A DNA stretch of 21,894 bases. Source: a virus. The position numbers and the translations under genes are program-made. The notes beneath the pieces are model-generated. The model searched no databases. It was not told the DNA's origin and saw only the letters and a list, made by a program, of their open reading frames with translations. The stretch is from positions 1 through 21,894 of IMG/VR virus record IMGVR_UViG_3300037137_000325; one strand, written 5' to 3'. Below, one piece after another: positions 7,601 to 16,353 of this stretch (positions within the stretch are counted from its first letter, which is position 1; every line of letters starts with the position of its first letter).

Positions 7601-8004
7601 GTGCAACACGCATCGAGATGTTGGCGTCGGCTACGCAATCGGCAACAGGGAATAGTGCAGCGTTCTCGGTCCCGACCTTGTCCATGGCGATGATCGGGGT
7701 CGACATCACGGCATTCTCTGGAACAACGCCGACGTTCACCGCATGGCTACAGGCAAGCGACGATGGTGGTACCACCTGGTACGACGTGCCAAACGATCTC
7801 GCGCTTATCTCCGCAACCACGGCGGCGACCGGAACGATGTCTGCAACAGCCCGCCGCAACATCATTGACACACTGGTGATATCGGTGGCGCAAAAGCATT
7901 ACGCCCTCTATCGCCAGATCCCCAGCGACACGGTCAGACTCAACTGGGTCATCTCGGGAACGACTCCGACGATCACGCTGTCGGCGTCGTTGGTAGCCAA
8001 GTAG
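7597..8004 (+). CDS. Beta-rich hypothetical virion protein, possible head decoration
   Basis: This 135-residue protein is rich in Thr, Ser and Ala with short alternating hydrophobic segments, suggesting a beta sandwich. The phrase AWLQASDDGGTTWYDV resembles Ig-like or sugar-binding beta folds often found on phage surfaces. It has no cysteine, membrane segment or catalytic motif. It starts with an ATGA overlap after the radical SAM gene, with GAGGAG upstream. Its position before the connector gene would suit a decoration or neck protein, but this is inference. It is also the first gene after the modification cassette and so could be that cassette's target. Confidence 0.6.
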   Translation: MSATRIEMLASATQSATGNSAAFSVPTLSMAMIGVDITAFSGTTPTFTAWLQASDDGGTTWYDVPNDLALISATTAATGTMSATARRNIIDTLVISVAQKHYALYRQIPSDTVRLNWVISGTTPTITLSASLVAK

Positions 8005-8006
8005 CC

Positions 8007-8621
8007 ATGGCGCTCGCGGGGCCTTCGGACATCGGCTCGTGGATCGGTAAGGACATCGACCCGTCTAAGCAAGCCGAACTGACAGCGACCATTGCCTTTG
8101 CACAGGCGTGGATCGCACAGGACGCGGGGCTGCGCAGTTTAGAAAAAGAATCGTCTGCGGTCACCACCTATCTCGACGGATCGGATGCTGGGGGTGGGTC
8201 GACTGCACTCTGGTTGCCGGCCGACCTCCGGCCCGTGTGGCACTCCGGTTCTGATTTGATGGTCGTGGCAGCGGAAGGGACAACACTAACACTATCCGTC
8301 GGGTATTCCATTACGGCCGATGTTGTCCTCAGTAATGTAAACACATCGAGGCGCGTCTGCCTTCATAAGAGGGGAGGATGGCTGACTTCTGGGCCCCAGA
8401 ACGTTTCCGTGACGTGCAAGGTAGGTTGGCATCTCGATACTGGGGTCCTCGTCGCCACACCAGAAATTAGACGCCTTATTATGGAGGTCGCCTGGTTGAT
8501 GTTCAACTCCCACGCGTGGGTTGGGAAGCAGAGCATCTCGAAGGGTGGTAGCTCCATATCCATTGAGAACGATCTATCCCCCGGATCAAGGTCGACCCTC
8601 GACAGTTTGCGGGGTGTCTAA
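8007..8621 (+). CDS. Head-tail connector (adaptor) protein
   Basis: This 204-residue protein holds the place of the adaptor that docks under the portal (HK97 gp6-like group). The N-terminal helices (SDIGSWIGKD, then KQAELTATIAFAQAWIAQDAG in part) and the C-terminal helix (TPEIRRLIMEVAWLMFNSHA) flank a beta-rich middle, the usual shape of phage gp6/Gp15-like connectors. It lies two bases after the preceding stop with little Shine-Dalgarno signal, and ends in a TAATG overlap with the gp10-like gene. The call rests on shape and gene order more than on a diagnostic motif. Confidence 0.65.
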   Translation: MALAGPSDIGSWIGKDIDPSKQAELTATIAFAQAWIAQDAGLRSLEKESSAVTTYLDGSDAGGGSTALWLPADLRPVWHSGSDLMVVAAEGTTLTLSVGYSITADVVLSNVNTSRRVCLHKRGGWLTSGPQNVSVTCKVGWHLDTGVLVATPEIRRLIMEVAWLMFNSHAWVGKQSISKGGSSISIENDLSPGSRSTLDSLRGV

Positions 8622-9220
8622 TGGCGCAGACGGAAACGGTAACACTCGACCTGACCGGGATGCTGGATCGTTTCCGGTCGTTGGGTCCGCTGCTCGCGCC
8701 GACGGTTTACACCGCGATGCTCGTCTCGGCGAAGAAGATGCTGAGCGACGTCGTATCAAAGCGTATGAGCAACGGCAGGAGAGGTAGCACCGCCACCAAT
8801 CTCGGGGTGGACACCGGGACGGCACGCAGATCGATGGTCGACCAGGCAGGGTTCGACGCGGACCACGTATTTTCGCTCATCGGATCCCCGATTGACTACG
8901 TCGCGGCACATGAGTTGGGATTCCAAGGTACGCAACACGTTCGGGCCCACGCGAGGCGGAACGTCGCTCTTGAGAGGAATACCAAGACGGGTCGTGTCAG
9001 CAAATCATCGGCTCGAGCTTACAAGGCCGCGGCACGCGCCGGGCACGTGTTGACATCGAACGTTCGAGCTCACGGCCGGCAAGTGAATATCGTTGCCAAG
9101 CATTTCATTCGGGACACGGTCATCGAGTCGAAGGTACCAACGGAAGATCGCATCCTGCGCGCATTACAGATAGCCGTAAAAACAGGCAGGACCCCGTCTA
9201 CCAGCCAGTTGGGAGCCTGA
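8621..9220 (+). CDS. HK97 gp10-like / Mu gpG-like neck or tail completion protein
   Basis: This 199-residue basic protein sits between connector and tail terminator, where tail completion proteins occur. The block DYVAAHELGFQGTQHVRAH matches the conserved Y-A-x-x-H/V-E-x-G element of gp10-like and virion morphogenesis proteins, and KHFIRDTVIESK matches the following H-P-F-x-R helix in that family. An Arg/Lys-rich insert of about 45 residues separates the two. The start overlaps the previous stop by one base. It probably joins the finished tail to the head; the assignment between the gp10 and gpG families is uncertain. Confidence 0.72.
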   Translation: MAQTETVTLDLTGMLDRFRSLGPLLAPTVYTAMLVSAKKMLSDVVSKRMSNGRRGSTATNLGVDTGTARRSMVDQAGFDADHVFSLIGSPIDYVAAHELGFQGTQHVRAHARRNVALERNTKTGRVSKSSARAYKAAARAGHVLTSNVRAHGRQVNIVAKHFIRDTVIESKVPTEDRILRALQIAVKTGRTPSTSQLGA

Positions 9221-9221
9221 G

Positions 9222-9704
9222 ATGCCTGGGAAGAAGTTGGCGGCCGTCGACGCTGCTATGGCCGTTCTACGGGGGATCAATGGTTCGTCCGGGAACTACA
9301 ACACTGATCTCGAGAATCGAGTGTATGACAGGTTGTTTACCCCACTCCAGAAGCCGGAAGTCAAGATGCCGTTCGTTTGTCTACCACTGGAGGACGAGGG
9401 CGAAGAGATCGGATACGAGGGTCTGTGCTTTACGGGGTCTTGGCGCCTCGTCGGCTCCGCGTTTTTTCAAGACAACCCGGAGAGCGACCCGCTTTTCTGT
9501 GACGGCGGCCGGCAAGCGGGGCGTTTCAGGGACGATCTGATCCGAGCATTCACGGTGGATCAGCACCTCGGCCGCGAGGTGCTCGATTGTTCCATCATCC
9601 GCGTGCAGACTTCAGCAGGAGTCATCGACGACGGCATCTCGGAGGTCGTTTTCACTTTGGAGTTCACTCAGGTGGCTGGCCCGTCGGATTTGGGGGCTGT
9701 GTAG
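9222..9704 (+). CDS. Tail terminator protein
   Basis: This 160-residue protein lies between the gp10-like gene and the tail tube gene, the usual place for the protein that caps the head-proximal end of the tail tube and sets its end. It has the expected alpha-beta look: an N-terminal helix, RVYDRLFTPLQKPEVKMPF as the entry to the sheet, a strand block around FTGSWRLVGSAFF, and a central helix GRFRDDLIRAF. GGGAG lies just upstream of the ATG, one base beyond the previous stop. The evidence is mainly synteny and shape. Confidence 0.6.
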   Translation: MPGKKLAAVDAAMAVLRGINGSSGNYNTDLENRVYDRLFTPLQKPEVKMPFVCLPLEDEGEEIGYEGLCFTGSWRLVGSAFFQDNPESDPLFCDGGRQAGRFRDDLIRAFTVDQHLGREVLDCSIIRVQTSAGVIDDGISEVVFTLEFTQVAGPSDLGAV

Positions 9705-9725
9705 ATGTTCAACTGTCACGAACAA

Positions 9726-9739
9726 GCGGCGGGAGCCGC
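9726..9739 (+). other. Short hairpin in the gap before the tail tube gene
   Basis: GCGGC (9726-9730) and GCCGC (9735-9739) can form a five-pair stem with a GGGA loop. It lies in the 71-base gap 9705-9775, one of the longest gaps in the structural block. No T-run follows. It may tune expression of the abundant tail tube protein, or may be chance. Confidence 0.3.
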
Positions 9740-9775
9740 ATCACAACGCGGCGTCAGCCGTAGAAGGGGATAACG

Positions 9776-10327
9776 ATGCCTATCAATGGCCTTCAAACGT
9801 TTCAGATCCTCGCGGGCGGCGCGACGTTGTCTATCGCTCCATATGCCGCAGCCGCAGGGACGTTTACGGGGACCTCGTTCGGTCACACGCTGACCCCGAC
9901 GGAGTTCGGGGTGTCGTTCGAGGACTTCGACGTGGAGACTGAGCAGTCGATCGGACGAGTCAAGAGCGTTCCTGTACTTGCCAATTACACGATCAAGTGC
10001 AGCCTCGCACAGAACGACACACAGGCGATGCTTATCGCACTTCGTGAGCCCGCGGCGTACCTCGTCGAGACCGGGACCGCGACAGCGAATCTCGCCATCG
10101 TCGACCCGCAGGAGATCTACTACCAGTTGAAGCTTGTCGGTCCAGGTTACGGCACGACCAAGATCGACACCTACAGGTTCTGGAGGTGCCAGGTGGGGAC
10201 AGTGGAGCCTGTGAGTTACGCCAAGAAGGGCGTCCAGGCTCTCGGGCTGACGTTCAAGATCACACGAGACGACTCGGTCACGACGTTCACGACGAGCGGA
10301 TTCTACGGATTCCGTGCCGTAGCGTAA
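9776..10327 (+). CDS. Major tail tube protein
   Basis: This 183-residue beta-rich protein, preceded by a strong AAGGGG Shine-Dalgarno, fits the tail tube subunit that stacks as hexamer rings around the tape measure. FGVSFEDFDVETEQSIGRVKSVPV, seen at about residues 43-65, resembles the conserved front strand of gpV/gp17-like tube proteins. YQLKLVGPGYGTTKIDTYRF and GVQALGLTFKITRDDS provide the closing strands typical of phage tube proteins. Gene order (terminator, tube, chaperone, tape measure) supports this. The good ribosome site and preceding gap suit a highly expressed structural protein. Confidence 0.75.
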   Translation: MPINGLQTFQILAGGATLSIAPYAAAAGTFTGTSFGHTLTPTEFGVSFEDFDVETEQSIGRVKSVPVLANYTIKCSLAQNDTQAMLIALREPAAYLVETGTATANLAIVDPQEIYYQLKLVGPGYGTTKIDTYRFWRCQVGTVEPVSYAKKGVQALGLTFKITRDDSVTTFTTSGFYGFRAVA

Positions 10328-10337
10328 GGGGTCTGAC

Positions 10338-10892
10338 GTGCCTCTCTCGGATTTACTCGGAAAGAAAACACGGACGGTCTCCGGCGTCGATGTGGGGGCG
10401 CCGACCGTCCGCCAGTTCTTTCGAGCGCTCGAGGTCTTCGGCACGGAGATCGGTATCATCCGCGAGGCTGCGCGGCAGATCCCAGGCGGTTTATTGCTGG
10501 AGGTGGCTGTCGCGCCGTTCCTCGTGTCTCCCGATGACGGAAGGCTGAAGTACGTTCTGGATCGTCCCGGCTGGGAAAACGCCGACGCGGTTCATGCAGT
10601 GGCACTCTTCGTGGCTCCTTTAGCTGCTCGCATCGACGGGTTACTTGGGGTTCCGGGTGAGGGTGGCGAAGACACTGAAGATATAGAATCCGGGGTTCTT
10701 CTCGTCTTGGGCTGCGCGGAGCGGTTCCATATTGACCCGATGGTCGTAATGGATTGGCCTCTCGGGTTGTTCCTTGACGTGGTCAACGCATTCTCCAGGC
10801 CACCGTCAAGGAGGTCTTCAGGTATCGACCTTGTAGGGTCGATCCCGCCGACGCACATTCCAGGGTTGCCGTTTGGCGGGACAAATGGCTGA
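10338..10892 (+). CDS. Putative tail assembly chaperone
   Basis: This 184-residue protein is called from its position between tail tube and tape measure, where chaperones that coat the tape measure are encoded. It is mostly helical and acidic in the middle (GEGGEDTEDIES), with a Pro-rich C-terminal end. Many phages make a second, longer form by ribosomal frameshifting. Here the GTG-started frame (AAGGGG seven bases upstream) runs eight bases into the tape measure gene with no separate second frame, although the -1 frame is open over its last 145 bases or so. I recognise no diagnostic motif. Confidence 0.55.
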   Translation: MPLSDLLGKKTRTVSGVDVGAPTVRQFFRALEVFGTEIGIIREAARQIPGGLLLEVAVAPFLVSPDDGRLKYVLDRPGWENADAVHAVALFVAPLAARIDGLLGVPGEGGEDTEDIESGVLLVLGCAERFHIDPMVVMDWPLGLFLDVVNAFSRPPSRRSSGIDLVGSIPPTHIPGLPFGGTNG

Positions 10893-12777
10893 CCGTTCGA
10901 TTCTCATCCAAGGGCTCATAGAGCTTCACCTGAAGGGCGAAGGCGGGCAGCAGGCCGTCGCCTCGATGACGAAGATCATCGCACAGGCCAAGGAAGTAGA
11001 GAAGGCGACCGGGAACCTAGGCACCGGAGCAACGCAAGCAGCGAAGGGCATCGGGACCTTAGAGTCTTCGTTCATCAGCTTGGGGAAGACCGTTGCCGGG
11101 TACTTCGCGGCAGGCGTAGTCGTCAACTTCCTGAAAGACTCGTATCTAGGTTTTGCTCGCACGGAACGTCAGGCACTCGCCACGGAGAACCAGATCCGAC
11201 TTCTGGGGCAGGCCGCCCAAGGTGCTGGGTTCCGAGATTTCATTTCGCAGCTCTCGAACACATCAGGCATCCTCGACGATGACCTCGTTCCGGCGATGCA
11301 ACGTGCTCTCCTGGCCTTCAAGGACTACAGCGCGGCCCAAGAGGTGGTAGGAATGGCCGCGAAGTTCGCGGCGGCCGGTATCGGAGACGTCGGATCAAAC
11401 GTCGAAGCGATCTCGAGATTTTTCCAGTCGGGACAGGCAAGGGGTCTCGTTCAGTTCGGCATCGACATCAAGGGAGGGGATGAAGCAACACTCAGCCTTT
11501 CGGAGGGATTGAAGCTTCTCCGCGGCCAGCTTGCCCTTCTTCCAGCATCGTTTGACGACGCTCAATCCAGTATCAACGCTGCGCGCATAGCGTGGGATTC
11601 ATTCAAGGATTCGATCGGTTCAGGGTTGGATAAGATTGTGAGTACGATCCAACTCGCTGGAACTGAACTCGGTGGGAGTTTCCTTTTCTTCAGCAAGAAA
11701 GACCAGGAGAAGATCGCGTCTGGGGAGAAGGACGCTTTAGATCAGGTCATGCGTGACGCTATCGAAGCGTACCGGAACAAGAACGTTGCTAGAACAGAGC
11801 TGGATAAGCAGGCGGCAGACCGTCAGGCGAATATCGACAAGCAGAAAAACGCAGAATCCGTGAAGACAGCCGCCAAAGCCGAAGAGGATAAGGCAGCCAA
11901 GGTTTCGGAACTCAACGAGAAGTCTCAGCAGGATCTTCTAAAATCTCGCGCCGAGTTCTACGAGGAAGGCTCGGACGAGCGGGTAGCCCTCGAGTTGCAA
12001 CTCCTTGCTCGTGTCGAAGCAGCATCCATAGAGAGCGCCAAGAAGATCGGAGCGGATACACTAGCCATCGCGGAGTTCTTCGCACGCGAGCGCGGTAAGA
12101 TCGTTGCATCCAAGGGCGAGACAGCAACGGCTAAGGACGCACGCGAGACAGCAGCCGAGTTCGATCCTAGGGCTGGGTTCGAAGAAGTAGAGAAGTTCAC
12201 TAAGGAGCACCAGGACGTCCTTACCCAGACAACTAGGGAAGCCGCAGAACTGCGCAATGAGATCGCCTCGGACTCGCTAAGATGGGACGCGGATACTGAA
12301 AAGAAAAAGACTCAGTCAGCTCTTCAGTCGTCTGCGGCTATAGCAGGCGCGCTGGGTGGGTTGTTCGCTAAACACAAGGGCTTCGCGATTGCTATGGCTA
12401 TAGTGAACACCGCATTAGGTATCACGTCGGTATGGACGGATGCCACTCTCTCTCTTTACGAAAAAATAGCGGGCACTATTGTCGTCGCGGCCTCTGGATT
12501 GGCGCAGATCTCGGCAATCCGCGCGGCTACTCTTGGAGGGGGCGGTGGTGCTCCTAGCGGTGGCGGAATAGCCACGGCCCCAACGCAGTCCGCGGTAAAC
12601 CCCGGACAACAGTCTCGAGTGTCATCCCAGACAGCGTCAGGATTCCAGTCGTCTACGGTTCAGCAACCAGCAACGGTCATCAATATCGGTACCGCGTTCG
12701 GGGATCGGCAGTCGATGGTTAAACTCTCTCGCGAGATCGAGCGCGTTACAAACAACAACCAGGGGAATCTCCGGTGA
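10885..12777 (+). CDS. Tape measure protein
   Basis: This 630-residue protein sets tail length. It is Ala-, Lys- and Glu-rich and largely helical. An N-terminal segment (GQQAVASMTKIIAQAKEVEK and onward) and a central coiled coil (about residues 300-400) are typical. Near the C-terminus a hydrophobic run (FAIAMAIVNTALGITSVW, then IAGTIVVAASGLAQI) and a Gly-rich linker (GGGGGAPSGGG) match the ends of many siphovirus tape measures. At the usual 0.15 nm per residue the tail would be about 95 nm, on the short side. No lysozyme or peptidase domain is seen. ATG 10885 is preferred over TTG 10873 because GGCGGGA precedes it and the hydrophobic N-terminus fits. Confidence 0.88.
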   Translation: MADRSILIQGLIELHLKGEGGQQAVASMTKIIAQAKEVEKATGNLGTGATQAAKGIGTLESSFISLGKTVAGYFAAGVVVNFLKDSYLGFARTERQALATENQIRLLGQAAQGAGFRDFISQLSNTSGILDDDLVPAMQRALLAFKDYSAAQEVVGMAAKFAAAGIGDVGSNVEAISRFFQSGQARGLVQFGIDIKGGDEATLSLSEGLKLLRGQLALLPASFDDAQSSINAARIAWDSFKDSIGSGLDKIVSTIQLAGTELGGSFLFFSKKDQEKIASGEKDALDQVMRDAIEAYRNKNVARTELDKQAADRQANIDKQKNAESVKTAAKAEEDKAAKVSELNEKSQQDLLKSRAEFYEEGSDERVALELQLLARVEAASIESAKKIGADTLAIAEFFARERGKIVASKGETATAKDARETAAEFDPRAGFEEVEKFTKEHQDVLTQTTREAAELRNEIASDSLRWDADTEKKKTQSALQSSAAIAGALGGLFAKHKGFAIAMAIVNTALGITSVWTDATLSLYEKIAGTIVVAASGLAQISAIRAATLGGGGGAPSGGGIATAPTQSAVNPGQQSRVSSQTASGFQSSTVQQPATVINIGTAFGDRQSMVKLSREIERVTNNNQGNLR

Positions 12778-13022
12778 ACGGGCGCAAAGGTAGGGCTGCG
12801 GCAGTCGCGGTGCTGCAAGATGCCATGGTATCCGCATCTCGTGGAGAGATGACCGAACTATCGTTCATCGCAATCGCCTTGGCGGTCAATAGTGCTGTCG
12901 CTTCGATGCCCTACGACCCAGACACCTCGAGCACGGTGGCTGCGGTGTATAAGCCGTTTGCTCGTCAGGCTGAGATTGCGTTGCTCGAGCGAGCGGCTGA
13001 GCTCAGACGGGAAGCCGAATGA
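12774..13022 (+). CDS. Small hypothetical helical protein between tape measure and tail tip genes
   Basis: This 82-residue, mostly helical protein (MTELSFIAIALAVNSAVASM, then KPFARQAEIALLERAAELRREAE in part) begins with GTG in a GTGA overlap with the tape measure stop, with AGGGGA seven bases upstream. It ends in an ATGA overlap with the large tail tip gene. I recognise no family. The position suggests a small tail assembly factor or tip component; the hydrophobic middle is too short and broken for a clear membrane helix. Confidence 0.6.
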   Translation: MNGRKGRAAAVAVLQDAMVSASRGEMTELSFIAIALAVNSAVASMPYDPDTSSTVAAVYKPFARQAEIALLERAAELRREAE

Positions 13023-15307
13023 GCTTCACCGCGTTCCGTCTCGTGCTCACATCCCCCGCCGGGGTCGTCTTCGATGCTTCGTCTTACCTCGACTTCGACG
13101 GCCTAGGATCTGTGAACTCGTCTCCGGAATCGGATCTCGCCATTCTGACGCACAGCGACCTAGCCTTGTCGCTTGACAACTCCGACGGGACTGTGGAGAG
13201 TTTCTTCCAGGGAGCCAAGCCAAGCGACCTCTACGATGTAACGCTTGACCGTGAGCATATCGGGAAGCCTGGGGTTTGGGATCGTATGTTCGGCGGGGTT
13301 ATCGACCACACAACCTCGCTGACCTACGACGATATGAACAAGACCGTTCACGTTCTTGCCTACAGCTATACAAAAGGTCTTGAGCGCACACCCGCGGACG
13401 GCACGGCGAAGGCATCGTCTGGTCTTATACGGCAGCTTAAGAACAAGACAGCGAGTATCACATCAGGGACGTCGACGCTCGTGTTCATAGCCGGCGAGAC
13501 CGCGGACCTAGAAGTGGGAGACATCGTTGAGCTGAATGATGCAACGAGGATCGAAACGTTCACTATCGACCGCATCATCTCCACGACGCAGGTTGCTACT
13601 TTAGAGTCGGCGTCGAAGACGTATGTCGACGCATTCGTCACGGTGCGGACAAAGGGCTTCCACGACAAGACACCGAAGGTTATGCTGCAGAAAATAGCAG
13701 ACGAGTCTGCTTTCGGATTCAACGATCTTGTCACGGGGACCGCCATGGCGAGCTTCCCGATTTCTACTCCCCAAAGCATCTTCGGTCTTAATCTCTCCGG
13801 TGTACCCCTAAGCCTAACGATCGTGTCCGGGGCTGAGTGCGCGACCTTCCCGTCGACTCATGGGACCAACCGCAAGATCGCTACCAGTCCCACCTCCGGT
13901 TGGGTTGATGGTGTCGCTTCGAATACTCCTCAGCTTGATTGGACGCCCTACATGACAACGGAGCCAGGGACGATCCAGGCTCTCGTTGGTGCTGGCAACG
14001 ATAGCGGATCGAAGGCCCCGGACCACACAACGGGTTGGGTCTATTACAATTTCTTGGGGGTTGGGCAGTTCGAACTTCACCGTCGCCAGAACAGCGGAGC
14101 GGATATCAACCTCGGTCCGTGGTCAGGGTTCCTCTCTGGCCGCCCTCCCACTCTCGTCAACGCTCGCGTTGAATTTGCCCCGCCCAATAATCGCGTATTC
14201 CTGTCCTACTACAACATCGTTCTCGACGCCACGAGAAAGTTTAGGTACTACGATGTCGGTGGCGTTGCGTTCGCAGACATCGACCTCAATCACAGTGGCG
14301 ACTTGCGGTGGATACGGTACGGCTCAGGAGGCATTCTTGTCCTAGTGAACAACGCAACTGACGCGGAACCCGAGAGTGCTTACAAGCACGCCAATGAAAT
14401 TGAGTTCTGGGATGCGAGCGGGCCCACAAAGATAAGAACGTTCCCGTGGCCGAATCGGACGGACAACATTCTAACGTGGACGATGAAGACATGGGGCGCG
14501 GGTGGGACGGTCGGCGGATTTCTCAGCAGACTCTGGTTCACGTTCCTCTTCGAACGCTTCAACGAAACATGGCTCGCCGTATACGACGCTCGAGGTGCAT
14601 ATACTAGCTGGAGCTTTGTCGCGGAGTACCGGATCTCTTCCGTAGTATCTAACCGGGTTCCCTCGGACAACGACGGCGTATCCTCATTCCAAACCATTAT
14701 CACACTTGCAGGGGGTGAGGAACTCGCTGTGGGCTACGCCGGAGGACAATGGTTTGTTCTGAGCACGTTTTACGCCGGGGTGATCCCCTACTCTAACTTC
14801 TCGGACAACTCATGTGGGAAGGCCGCTCGTGACATCGCAGTGATCCTCAACTCAATCGTTGATATCGACTATGTGAAGGTCATGACCGTGCGCAATCGCC
14901 GCGCGTTAGGTTCAGGGCCTGTCGCGGCCGACCTCGGGGTTCCGCTGTCCAGTATGCGCCAGCCAATCTCAGACCTCTATCGTGGTTCGGTCTCTGTGAC
15001 CGGTGAAAACTCGAGCGGAGTGAAGATCCAGGAGATCCAGGGGGCCTCCGGGGATTCTGCGCGGCGCCTGGACGTGTCCTCGAAACTGATCACGACTTCC
15101 GGCATGGCGCTCGCGTGCGCGCTGACAACTCTGGAGTTCGTTGAACAGATTAGGGAGCAACGCACGGTCACGGTTGTCGACGACGGAACTCCGATCGCTG
15201 CATTCGACCGCGTGACTATGGACGGGAAGACGTGGTTTATCTACAAGCTGTCGACCGACCTTGAGCAGCGGACGCACGATCTCGTGCTACTGGAGCTAGT
15301 CCCATGA
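13019..15307 (+). CDS. Large tail tip / baseplate hub-like protein
   Basis: This 762-residue protein follows the tape measure, where distal tail and hub (Tal/gp27-like) proteins are encoded. Residues 1-120 have a beta-rich hub-like opening (LSLDNSDGTVESFF, YDVTLDREHIG, FGGVIDHTTSLTYDD, TVHVLAYSYTKGLE). Residues 120-220 include a small beta-barrel-like part (ETADLEVGDIVELND). The middle, about 240-600, is rich in aromatic and Gly residues and could be a jelly roll or propeller that touches the host. The end returns to hub-like strands with a helix AARDIAVILNSI. No peptidoglycan hydrolase motif is visible. GGGAAG precedes the ATGA start. The domain division is by eye. Confidence 0.68.
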   Translation: MSFTAFRLVLTSPAGVVFDASSYLDFDGLGSVNSSPESDLAILTHSDLALSLDNSDGTVESFFQGAKPSDLYDVTLDREHIGKPGVWDRMFGGVIDHTTSLTYDDMNKTVHVLAYSYTKGLERTPADGTAKASSGLIRQLKNKTASITSGTSTLVFIAGETADLEVGDIVELNDATRIETFTIDRIISTTQVATLESASKTYVDAFVTVRTKGFHDKTPKVMLQKIADESAFGFNDLVTGTAMASFPISTPQSIFGLNLSGVPLSLTIVSGAECATFPSTHGTNRKIATSPTSGWVDGVASNTPQLDWTPYMTTEPGTIQALVGAGNDSGSKAPDHTTGWVYYNFLGVGQFELHRRQNSGADINLGPWSGFLSGRPPTLVNARVEFAPPNNRVFLSYYNIVLDATRKFRYYDVGGVAFADIDLNHSGDLRWIRYGSGGILVLVNNATDAEPESAYKHANEIEFWDASGPTKIRTFPWPNRTDNILTWTMKTWGAGGTVGGFLSRLWFTFLFERFNETWLAVYDARGAYTSWSFVAEYRISSVVSNRVPSDNDGVSSFQTIITLAGGEELAVGYAGGQWFVLSTFYAGVIPYSNFSDNSCGKAARDIAVILNSIVDIDYVKVMTVRNRRALGSGPVAADLGVPLSSMRQPISDLYRGSVSVTGENSSGVKIQEIQGASGDSARRLDVSSKLITTSGMALACALTTLEFVEQIREQRTVTVVDDGTPIAAFDRVTMDGKTWFIYKLSTDLEQRTHDLVLLELVP

Positions 15308-16350
15308 GTGGGTACAAGTGGGACCCCGTCTTCCGTGTCGTTCCCAAGAACGGGCCGGAGACTATCTATTGGCTCACGGATCGGCTCACCGATATTGGGA
15401 GCCATACGAAGATCGTTCTCCGGTACGTCGAGGCTATGAAGACGCGCGAGGACATCAATCGGTCGTTGCGTCCGGTCATGTTCGGGCTGCGACCGGAAGT
15501 GGAGATCGAATGCGTCATCCTATCGATGGCCGATCAGTCGTTCCTGGCCGAGATCGAAAGCGCACTCCTCGACCCTATGACCTACAACGTATTCCTGTCG
15601 CTGGACGGTGGTGTCGTGGAGCGCGAGGTCGTTCTCTCGAACGTGTCTAACGCGGAACCGCTCTCCGGGAAGACAGTCATCGGTGCGACGTTCAGGCTAT
15701 CTGTTCGGTGCGTCGACCTAATCCAACGCAAACCCGTCATGATGACCGACCCTGGAAACGGTGTAGAGAAGCTCGCGAATGGCGGCTTAGAAGACTGGGC
15801 CGACGCGAGCACTCCTAGGGGATGGCAGAACAACGGTTCCGGGACCAACGTACAGGAAGCGACCATCGTCGACGACGGGGCATTCTCGGCAAAGGTGACC
15901 AAGACGGCTATCGATGCAACCTATTTTGCTTTCTCGCAGAATAACGCCATCACCCTGAACGCTGGGGCCTGGTATCGGATGCGAGGCGTGGCGCAGGGTG
16001 GGCAAACGGACGTCTCACCGTCAGGGTTTTCGATACAACTATGGAATACGAGCGCGGATGGGTCGTCTGGACCTTCTCCACTCGCACTATCGCAGCAGCG
16101 TGCCGTCGTCGGCTCGTCGATAAACAAGTGGGGTACAGGAGAAACCGTCCAGCAGGATGTATTCGCCGGAAACTTTGTTTCCATCGACGTGTTTTTCAGA
16201 CGCCCTAACGTGAAGACGGGGTTCGTATTCAAATCGTCGGACATCTATAACTACCGGATACACGGGATCCAGGTTCAGAATCACTTCATCTATTACGATT
16301 CGCTCTCCCTTTACGGTCCCGTTCTAAGGACCGGGTATGCGACGTGGTGA
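15304..16350 (+). CDS. Tail tip protein with carbohydrate-binding-like C-terminal domain
   Basis: In this 348-residue protein the N-terminal 150 residues look like a tail structural domain, with a beta core around PEVEIECVILSMADQ and REVVLSNVSNAEPLSG. From about residue 158 the pattern KLANGGLEDWADASTPRGW, AFSAKVTKTA, TLNAGAWYRMRGVAQ closely follows the CBM4/9-type galactose-binding-like jelly roll: NGGFE-D-W-P-x-GW, then G-x-x-A-x-K-V, then L-x-x-G-x-x-Y. The domain ends with strands YYDSLSLYGPVL. Such modules bind sugars on the cell surface. It starts in an ATGA overlap with the preceding gene, and TGGAG is upstream. The binding target is unknown. Confidence 0.7.
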   Translation: MSGYKWDPVFRVVPKNGPETIYWLTDRLTDIGSHTKIVLRYVEAMKTREDINRSLRPVMFGLRPEVEIECVILSMADQSFLAEIESALLDPMTYNVFLSLDGGVVEREVVLSNVSNAEPLSGKTVIGATFRLSVRCVDLIQRKPVMMTDPGNGVEKLANGGLEDWADASTPRGWQNNGSGTNVQEATIVDDGAFSAKVTKTAIDATYFAFSQNNAITLNAGAWYRMRGVAQGGQTDVSPSGFSIQLWNTSADGSSGPSPLALSQQRAVVGSSINKWGTGETVQQDVFAGNFVSIDVFFRRPNVKTGFVFKSSDIYNYRIHGIQVQNHFIYYDSLSLYGPVLRTGYATW

Positions 16351-16353
16351 ACT

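Noticed and set aside
9705-9773. 22-codon frame starting ATG 9705 in the gap before the tail tube gene
   Set aside because: GGGGG lies upstream, but the peptide is tiny, Arg-rich and its end overlaps the tail tube ribosome site; nothing supports it beyond chance.
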